This document shows, in pieces, positions 57,901 through 64,000 of a stretch of 64,000 bases of DNA. Both the position numbers and the translations under genes were made by a program. Every line of letters begins with the position of its first letter. The first letter of the stretch is position 1. Under the pieces are notes generated by a model. The model saw nothing but the letters and a program-made list of their open reading frames with translations, had not been told where the DNA came from and made no database searches. The stretch comes from Anisus vortex (lineage: Eukaryota > Mollusca > Gastropoda > Planorbidae), in NCBI GenBank assembly GCA_949126835.1, contig OX421509.1:10823420-10887419 (forward strand), in the 5' to 3' direction.

Positions 57901-58833
57901 AGCGGCATTAAAAACGTGTATAAGCATAAAGGTTATCTGAGAAACGGGGCTAAGAAGAATGTGGAAGAGGCTAATAATAGCATGACGGGCGAGAAACATC
58001 GACGCAGAGGAACATATCGCAAAGGAGGAAAACTACGCAAGAAAAACGGAAACGCCGGTGGAATTAATGAAGAATATTCAGATGAAGAGCTAGATTACGG
58101 AAGTGGAGACTTTAGCTATAACGGAAGTGCCACAGCAGAGTCCCAGAATGCCAAGAACGGAAGCGGTTCTCAGAGAGAAAGAGAAAAGGGAAAGAAATAT
58201 CGTTCCGGGAAAAACAGGGTAGGCGGGAAATATCGCAGGAGAAAAACAGGTAATGGGGAAAAGGAAGGAATTAATTTGAATATAACAGAAGAATACTATG
58301 ACTACTACGAAGACGTTGAGTATGCTGATGACGCAGGGTACAATGAAACTAACCAGTTGCAACATTCTAACAAATCTGGAACCGCACGCGTGAAAGGTCA
58401 GAAGTATCGAACCGGAAAACATCGCGTAGTAGGTAAAGGAAACGGTACGGAGAGCGATTCCGTAATCAACGAAACCGATACTGGTGGCGACGAGTACGAC
58501 TATTACACGTACTATGAGTTTTACGAGGACTCGAACGCTACTGAGTCCTACGACCTGGGAACGGAAGACCAAGAGGTGTCGGGCGACCAGGCAGCAGGGG
58601 AGGAAAGCCAATCCAGTGCGGCGCCCATGGAGGAGAACACGAGCCTCGGAGGCACGCAAGAAAACGCGGGCGCCGAAAAAACCGCCACAGGCGAGCTCGG
58701 AACGTTGACGGACACCGGAAGCGGCTACTGGAGAGAGGAGTGGACAGAGGCGCCGACCTATGGGGAATATTACACCTGGGAGAAGGAGTACGAAGGGGAG
58801 GAGTATGAGGTCACAGACCAGCCACTCTCTTAA
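51911..58833 (+). CDS. Large secreted repetitive protein: cadherin-like domain, Thr/Pro mucin repeats, 55-residue His/Lys/Gly/Tyr repeats
   Basis: Two coding exons: 51911-52216 (102 codons, donor aag|gtctga) and 53875-58833 (acceptor ccctacag|gtg, phase 0, stop 58831-58833), about 1754 residues. A cccag acceptor just before the ATG suggests an upstream noncoding exon. Residues 1-26 are a signal peptide. Residues about 45-155 resemble one cadherin repeat (APDVSLGTVILTVSANDTD, FIVLHPTSGELKV, ADLIIKIYDI) that is completed exactly across the splice junction. Then come 15 copies of an 18-residue NITYTPAPTNKTTTTQKP repeat (about 211-481), a basic linker, 11 clear 55-residue repeats plus degenerate ones (about 683-1340), and an acidic Tyr-rich C-terminus. 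There is no transmembrane segment or GPI signal. Sequons (NST, NGT, NKT) are very dense and SSEE sites fit secretory kinases. GC is well above the surroundings. An extracellular matrix, mucus, adhesive or shell-matrix role is inferred; I recognise no named family. Confidence 0.8.
52340..52445 (-). mobile_element. SINE family A, 3' fragment
   Basis: gtgaggcagcgttcaccagt, tgaccacggcatattagggg, ttgtgtggccag; in the intron of the secreted-protein gene. Confidence 0.65.
52565..52868 (+). mobile_element. tRNA-derived SINE (family A), full-length reference copy
   Basis: Box A ttgccgagcggcagtgcg, box B gggttcgagtcc (52632-52645), body with gagtctacctagctctgatg and gggtaaagtagaggaggctg, tail aatttggtccgacggaatac. 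About 300 bp, in the intron of the secreted-protein gene. Confidence 0.8.
53445..53898. repeat. 36-bp tandem repeat of an intron/exon junction
   Basis: About 12 copies of a 36-bp unit reading gtgatatctagcctaatgtc + atgttattccctacag. Each unit ends in a pyrimidine-rich acceptor and begins with the first bases of the downstream exon; the real exon starts at 53875 with the last copy. Copies from about 53731 onward keep an open frame in phase with the exon; earlier copies carry stops. Confidence 0.93.
54199..55014 (+). repeat. Fifteen 54-bp coding repeats (mucin-like)
   Basis: Each encodes NITYTPAPTNKTTTTQKP or a close variant: Thr- and Pro-rich with one to three N-glycosylation sequons per copy. 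Copy 2 is one residue longer. Confidence 0.95.
55617..57590 (+). repeat. About twelve 165-bp coding repeats (55 residues)
   Basis: Core order: KHGYKYKGGKR, HKHGENSTSSEE, a variable EYSTGG or DYTSG step, YYSYSYNGTG, NGSYRHGEKSDKR. Two subtypes (SEEEYSTGG and SED-DYTSG) mostly alternate, indicating growth by duplication of dimers. Confidence 0.95.
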
Positions 58834-58908
58834 ACTGTTTATTTTTTTAACACTCTCTTTAGCTCTATCGTAAAAGCATCTTCCAGCATGCACCAAAATC
58901 ACCCCAAT

Positions 58909-58914
58909 AATAAA
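58909..58914 (+). terminator. Candidate poly(A) signal
   Basis: AATAAA 76 bp past the stop of the large secreted-protein gene. A second candidate at 59231-59236 is followed by a T-rich stretch and may be the main one. Confidence 0.4.
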
Positions 58915-59524
58915 CCGAAAAGATAACAGATACAACTCTACACTAAAATTAACTTTGAAAGTTTGTCTAGTTTATACGACAAAGGAAATAAGTGTATTTG
59001 ATAAATTGTATAGGCCTATGTAATATTGTCTAAGACAAATTCTCGTTTTTTTGTTTCCGCTATAATTTAAGAACATATGTAAAAATTACAATTTTAATAA
59101 TGTATTAGGACAATCCTTAAAACAAATAATCTAAAAACGTAATGTAGCAAATTTTGACGTTTGTTTTAAATTTATGACATAATGTATTTTGTGAAATTAT
59201 TTTGTTTGTGCTTTTGCTCTTAAGAGTGGTAATAAACATATACATTAAATAAATAAATATATTCTTGCAACTTCATTTGTTTTGCACAAAATATGTACTT
59301 TAACATAACGTAATGTCATAATAATATGGTGTGAAACAAATACAACAGCTGTTTATTGTTTTAAAACAATAATAATAATCTAGAATAAAGGGATGCGTTT
59401 TACATGGACACCGATCTAGCTAAAGTCTAAATACTTCTAAATCACCACTGTAGCCTAAAGATTGATCAGCTATTGATTAATGACTAACGAGACTTACTAG
59501 GGTAATTGTGTGGCCGGGCAATAA

Positions 59525-59720
59525 ATAATAATAATAATTAATATTAATTGGTCATTTATAGAGCGCCTCACTCCATGCTAATGCAAGCATGCTCAGCGCG
59601 CTCATAAAAACGAAACGACAATAACACTATAAAATAGTTTTAAACAAGGTTTTTGCCGATGGAGGCACGAAACGACAATAACATTCTAAAATAGTTTTAA
59701 AATAAGTTTTTCCTATGTGA
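59525..59720. repeat. Dispersed fragment and short tandem duplication
   Basis: gtcatttatagagcgcctc ... gctcagcgcgctcat is a compact palindromic-looking fragment. It is followed by two copies of gaaacgacaataaca + t(t)ctaaaatagtttta about 57 bp apart (59609 and 59668). Confidence 0.5.
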
Positions 59721-60209
59721 CTGTACTTAATCACCTTAGTTGAAAAGAAATGACTTTAAATTCTTCTTGAATGTCTTTTTTTGTCAATTGACGAATTGCC
59801 TCAACTATATCCTTGGTGGTGTAAGTAGTTCCACAAAAGTACTGATCTTGTGGAGAAATGTCCTAACCTTGAAACCGACTATTTCGAAGGGGTCAAACCG
59901 TGCCATTCTGCTTTCACAAAAACATACAAAACAACACACACACACATACACACATATTGACTGGGTATCGCATTCTATAATTACATCTACAATGTGCATT
60001 TTGGAATTGATTTTCAATGAGTGTAACACGTTGAGTAAAATAATCACATGTCCCTAATGACCCGTGGCGCCGAGCAGTGTTGTTTATGTCTAGCCTGGAA
60101 ACGAGCCGCATGACAAATCTTTCATGGGCAACATGTGAGTTCTACTCTGTTGATCCGTGTATTTTATGAATTGAAAGCTAAACATTGCAGGTGCATCATT
60201 TGTAAGGGG

Positions 60210-61484
60210 TGTCACGATGTGGCAATCGAGAGGGGGGTAATAATGGCTGGTTGTCTTAGAGATATGAGGTGCCGATGCTGTAGTTGACCTGGAATATTTA
60301 TTTGTTCTCTACTGGCTCGCTTAGATGTTATTAAACACACACAGACAGACAGTTCTAAGTTAGGCAAGCAAGTCTCTGTTTACGTTTCAGGTGTTTATTT
60401 ATGATTCAAATTCAATATCCAATGATGAGAAACACATACTAACATGCAGGGGAGATACAATGCTTGAGATATATGCACAGGAACGTCTAACACTCAATAT
60501 ACTGTGTTGTTACGGAATCCAAGGTTAGGCTACGTAACTATAATGAGGGAATTACGATTACTGGCTAAGTATCTGCAAGTCCGAGTAACAATTTGGGAGC
60601 TAGACCAAAACGATGTATCTAGCTCGGGAGCTGGGAGAGATCTCCTTTAGTTTAGTTGGGCGGCTTTTTCGTGGACACTAGTCACCTGACCCAAAGTTAA
60701 TTTGGTTGGCTTACATTTAATTACATCCTATTCTCATTGGCTAGATTGAATATACATTTGCATAAGAAAAGCTTATTGGAGCCAAAAATAGATTGGGGGT
60801 CGGGGTTGCGAGGGCGGAAAGGGGGGGGGGAGAGGTCTAGATGAAAGACAATTGAACAGACGTCATGCTGAGTGGGGAAATTTATCTCCCTTTGGTAGAA
60901 TTTTAAGTAGTTAACTCAAGTGGCTGGGGGGGGGGGGGTTCGGACGAGAATTTGGTATATGTGTGCGAACTGGGTTCTCTGGTCAGCGTTCAGGGAACGA
61001 CCGTCTCAAAGCAATTGCATAACATGCCGCTAAGCTGAAGGGATATAAAAGGGGGTGGGGGTGGCGGGGACGCGAAGAGGAGGGGGCGAGTGAGGGATCG
61101 AATAATGACTCGCTCACATGCGTTAAAATAGCACAAGATATAAATACGTTAAGACATGATATGAATACATTAATATAGCATAGGATAAAATATATACATT
61201 CTAACTAACACATTCGTACCCATTCAACCAAGATGTAGTACCAAGTTGAATCGTATTAGTCAGTAGACTCTGAATTTGGGCGTAGTACAAGAGTATAGTG
61301 AAGGGTAGAGAAACAGGTGAGAAAGAGTGATGGGGGGATGTAATTGCGTAAGGGAGGGAGAAGATAGTGGCGTCAGACTAACCTTCTCTCTATTCTAGCT
61401 AAACTTAAGCTAATCTAAGGTTCTAGTTATACACTGCTATCTATCTAAGGGCTAATCGTCACGATTAAATCCAGAATTGTGACA
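60210..61484 (-). mobile_element. 3' LTR of the Gypsy-like element
   Basis: On the minus strand the LTR begins TGTCACAATT at 61484 and ends ATCGTGACA at 60210, so it has short inverted ends TGTCAC/GTGACA. It is directly preceded on that strand by a purine tract CGGAGGGA (61485-61492), the expected polypurine primer, with the gag-pro frame ending about 150 bp before it. It is about 1275 bp with several G-rich runs. The matching 5' LTR is not in the window. Confidence 0.65.
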
Positions 61485-61646
61485 TCCCTCCGGGCTAATT
61501 TGGAATACACTTGAGAGTGGATTCATACCTAATTTACTGAGTCTGAGGCCTGGGAAAAGGGGAGTAACTACACACTCATTAACAGTGTGCGCGCGTGGGG
61601 CCGTATTACTGAGTATGCTGGGCCACGAAGTGTGTAGGGGCACTAG

Positions 61647-63749
61647 TTAGTGTCCGCTCTGCCGCGTGTGTCGAAAGGGGTTTTGGCCTAGGCACTGTTG
61701 CAATGTCTCGAAAGCATCAGTAGCGAGTTTGTCCCAAGATAATGGGAACGATGTGGGTGCGTTTAGCAATCTAAATAACGGACGGGTAATTTTACGGAAG
61801 TTTGGTATAAGGGTATTCTGATAGTTGCTAAATTCGCCCAGTGTTAGCCTTAGTTCGAGCCTCGTCGTGGGCAGCCTTGCATGACGGAGCTTATCTTTAA
61901 TGGACATGGGGTGGGGGAGAGGTGTCTGGTTGGGGGTGGGGCGGGGCGATCCGTAGGTTGCGGGTGTAGGCAGGCAATGCGTTTGTTTACCTACAATCGG
62001 TCTTCCGAGTAGGATGTCTACTTGTAGGCCTTCTATTACGGCGGCCTCAATGGGGCCTGTAAAAAGTGCTGAGCTGAGGTTTACGAGTGCGGTCGGTAGC
62101 TGCTGAATAGGAGAGTTATGAGATGGACCTTGGAGTCGCACATAGCGGCCTGTGTAGTCGCGGGGGTCGATTTTTGATTGCGTTACTAGGGCCTCAAAGC
62201 TAAGACCGGAATCATACGTACAAGAGGCGAATCGGCCGTTGATTCTGACTATCTCGTCGACGTAGCTACGGGGGAATTGGTTATGTTTGTCTGCCGAGGA
62301 AATAGAGAACACGTGGTGGACTCGATCGTAGTCACTGCTTGAGTACTGGTCACGCCCCTGATCGGCGGGTTCCTGTTCGGGAGCTAAGTGGCTCGGGTAG
62401 CTGGGCGTTTCTAACTCGTGCGTTGCAAGTCCGTTAGTGGAATCTTGCGCTGGGTCTACGGGGTCCGTCGTGGTGTAAAATGCACCGGCGGCAAGATAGG
62501 GGGTGGGGTCGCGTCGGTTTCTGTCGTGAGCTAACTGAGGGGTGGGCCTAGTGTGGCGGTGGTCTCTATGTGCGTTGTGAGGACGAGGTCGCCCGTGGTG
62601 GGGCGTGTGCGGCTGGGGAGCGGTTGATTGAGGGGGAGGGTTGGTGCGGTGGTTGTCCCAGTTATTCCAGGGTGACTGTGGGTGACCCGGGCGGGACAGA
62701 TGGCCCGGTGGCCGTGACGACCTCCCATTTTCCTGTCGGGAAGCGGGATGTGAGAGAGATTTCTCCCGGGGGTGGGACGATTCTACTAGGTTGGACTGCA
62801 GAAACCTATCTGCGCCCTGCAGGGAGGGGTTTAAACCGATGATTCCTTGTTGAATAAGGAAGGCCCTTAGCTTAGGTGTCATCTGTGACTCTATTTGCTC
62901 AGTCATTACGAGGGTGACCATACCGTCGAATGACTGTTCAATATTGCCTAACTCAACCCACTTGAGTAGGTAAGATTGTATTCGCTCCGCGAATTGTGTA
63001 TAGTTTTCCCCCGGTCGTAGCGTGGACGACCGAAACTTCTTCTGGTAGTGGGATGAGTGTAACTGGTGGCGATTTAGCAGCGCGTTTTTCAGTGCCACGC
63101 ACGACTCCCTGTCTTCTGGGGCCAGTTTACAATAGGCGTCATAATCCTCTCCCCTTAGAGTGGAGACGAGGATCCTACAATGTAATTCTGGGGGGACCTC
63201 ATTTAACTCCATACAGTCGCTAAACCGTCGGAGGTAAATGTCGAACTGTTCCAGTCGGGGGTCGTGAACTTCAGTCCATAGAGAAGCATGTCGGGGGAGG
63301 GGATGGTTGCTGGGGGTGGCTGAGCTAAATGATGAGGGGGAGTTTGGGTTGTCGCTGTTGTCCGGGGGCCTAGTGCTTGCGGCTAATTCAGCTAGTCTGA
63401 ATTCATGTGTCCTGCGTGCCTCCTCATCTAGCCTATTTTCTTCTCTAACCCTCTCTTCCCTAGCTAACTGTTCTGCTCTAAGCCTATCTTCTCTTTTTAA
63501 TTGTTCTGCTCTCTCCTCTCTAGCTACCTGTTCTGCTCTCTCCTCTCTAGCTACCTGTTCTGCTCTCTCCTCTCTAGCTACCTGTTCTGCTCTCTCCTCT
63601 CTAGCTACCTGTTCTAATCTAAGTCTCTCTGTCTTGGCCTCATGGGCCGCTACCTGCTCTACTACGTATTTAGTGATATCTGAGTCAATGTAGCCTATAG
63701 CTATAGCCTCTTCTCTCAACTGCTTACGCAATAGTACACCTTCCGCCAT
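61647..63749 (-). CDS. Ty3/Gypsy-like retrotransposon gag-protease polyprotein with truncated reverse transcriptase
   Basis: An uninterrupted 700-residue frame starts at ATG 63749-63747. Residues about 40-115 are a charged coiled coil containing four near-identical 9-residue EQVAREERA repeats (27 bp each, 63508-63613). Residues about 150-330 look like a gag/SCAN-type capsid region (RLEQFDIYLRRFSDCMEL, PGENYTQFAERIQSYL). A His/Pro/Arg-rich stretch follows with no clear CCHC knuckle. Around 500-600 is a retropepsin-like domain with TYDSGLSFEALV (DSG active site) and DILLGRPIV. The last about 70 residues match the palm/connection end of a Gypsy reverse transcriptase (NYQNTLIPNFRKITRPLFRLL). The RT catalytic core, RNase H and integrase are absent, so the element lost most of pol by deletion and cannot be autonomous. 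A 3' LTR and polypurine tract follow. Confidence 0.75.
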   Translation of the reverse strand: MAEGVLLRKQLREEAIAIGYIDSDITKYVVEQVAAHEAKTERLRLEQVAREERAEQVAREERAEQVAREERAEQVAREERAEQLKREDRLRAEQLAREERVREENRLDEEARRTHEFRLAELAASTRPPDNSDNPNSPSSFSSATPSNHPLPRHASLWTEVHDPRLEQFDIYLRRFSDCMELNEVPPELHCRILVSTLRGEDYDAYCKLAPEDRESCVALKNALLNRHQLHSSHYQKKFRSSTLRPGENYTQFAERIQSYLLKWVELGNIEQSFDGMVTLVMTEQIESQMTPKLRAFLIQQGIIGLNPSLQGADRFLQSNLVESSHPREKSLSHPASRQENGRSSRPPGHLSRPGHPQSPWNNWDNHRTNPPPQSTAPQPHTPHHGRPRPHNAHRDHRHTRPTPQLAHDRNRRDPTPYLAAGAFYTTTDPVDPAQDSTNGLATHELETPSYPSHLAPEQEPADQGRDQYSSSDYDRVHHVFSISSADKHNQFPRSYVDEIVRINGRFASCTYDSGLSFEALVTQSKIDPRDYTGRYVRLQGPSHNSPIQQLPTALVNLSSALFTGPIEAAVIEGLQVDILLGRPIVGKQTHCLPTPATYGSPRPTPNQTPLPHPMSIKDKLRHARLPTTRLELRLTLGEFSNYQNTLIPNFRKITRPLFRLLNAPTSFPLSWDKLATDAFETLQQCLGQNPFRHTRQSGH

Positions 63750-64000
63750 AGTAACAGAGTGAGGCGAGATTAAGATACTAGAGGCGGACAGAGATATAGC
63801 GAGATAGGAAAGGAAAATATAGGAGGGGTGTTGGGGTTCAGAGTTTAGCTAACGTAATACAACTCAAAATGGTACTCACCAGACAGCAATTCCAGAATTT
63901 TACACACATACACTAACACACGTATATCCAATCATAAAGTTATCGTTTATATGGCGCTCGGCGCTGTTGGTGCAGATAGCTTCGGGCTGGTTAGGAATCC
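63750..64000 (-). other. Leader upstream of the gag start
   Basis: This is purine-rich (plus strand) sequence just upstream of the gag-pro ATG. It should be the untranslated leader between the 5' LTR and gag. I see no TGTCAC/GTGACA terminus here, so the 5' LTR starts beyond the window edge. Confidence 0.4.

Overview
This is animal nuclear DNA. It is AT-rich, its genes are split by GT-AG introns, and it is packed with transposon relics, tRNA-derived SINEs, microsatellites and minisatellites. The recurring aggcctata-type motifs, the SINE types and the lectin and extracellular-matrix gene content point to a mollusc, most likely a gastropod such as a freshwater snail. That assignment is inference; no marker gene settles it.

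Left part (1 to about 38,400): a tandem array of three paralogous minus-strand units, each roughly 13 to 15 kb. Each unit holds one five-exon gene for a small secreted protein: signal peptide, a PAN/apple-like cysteine module, then a C-type lectin domain (CTLD) spread over three exons. Gene A (905-9444) and gene B (15878-22980) are open, with matching exon lengths (70, 174, 165, 180 and 128 nt), all introns in phase 1 and all splice sites GT-AG. Gene C (29220-36995) has a 181-nt exon 4, so its frame is broken. It has also lost a CTLD cysteine and the GPD motif, and carries transposons close to two splice sites, so it looks like a pseudogene. The intergenic DNA was duplicated with the genes, so many insertions can be dated by comparing an occupied site in one unit with the empty site in another: a solo LTR and a LINE in unit A, a mariner and a hAT MITE in unit C, and hAT and SINE copies shared by A and B.

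Middle part (about 38,400 to 51,900): no convincing gene. It contains a two-level minisatellite (39,590-40,380), several MITEs and SINEs, and a 4.96-kb element (46526-51486) with about 205-bp inverted termini built of short GCGCACA/GACAA subrepeats and a candidate 9-bp target duplication, resembling a Mutator-like transposon. A broken THAP-like zinc-finger fragment lies inside it.

Right part: a plus-strand gene (51911-58833) for a secreted protein of about 1754 residues: signal peptide, one cadherin-like domain, 15 mucin-like 18-residue Thr/Pro repeats, a basic linker, 11 or more 55-residue His/Lys/Gly/Tyr/Ser repeats and an acidic Tyr-rich tail. Its second coding exon is preceded by about a dozen tandem copies of its own 36-bp intron/exon junction. 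I consider this the most novel locus here. The window ends in a minus-strand Ty3/Gypsy-like LTR retrotransposon: 3' LTR 60210-61484, polypurine tract, and a 700-codon gag-protease frame fused to a remnant of reverse transcriptase. Its 5' LTR lies outside the window.
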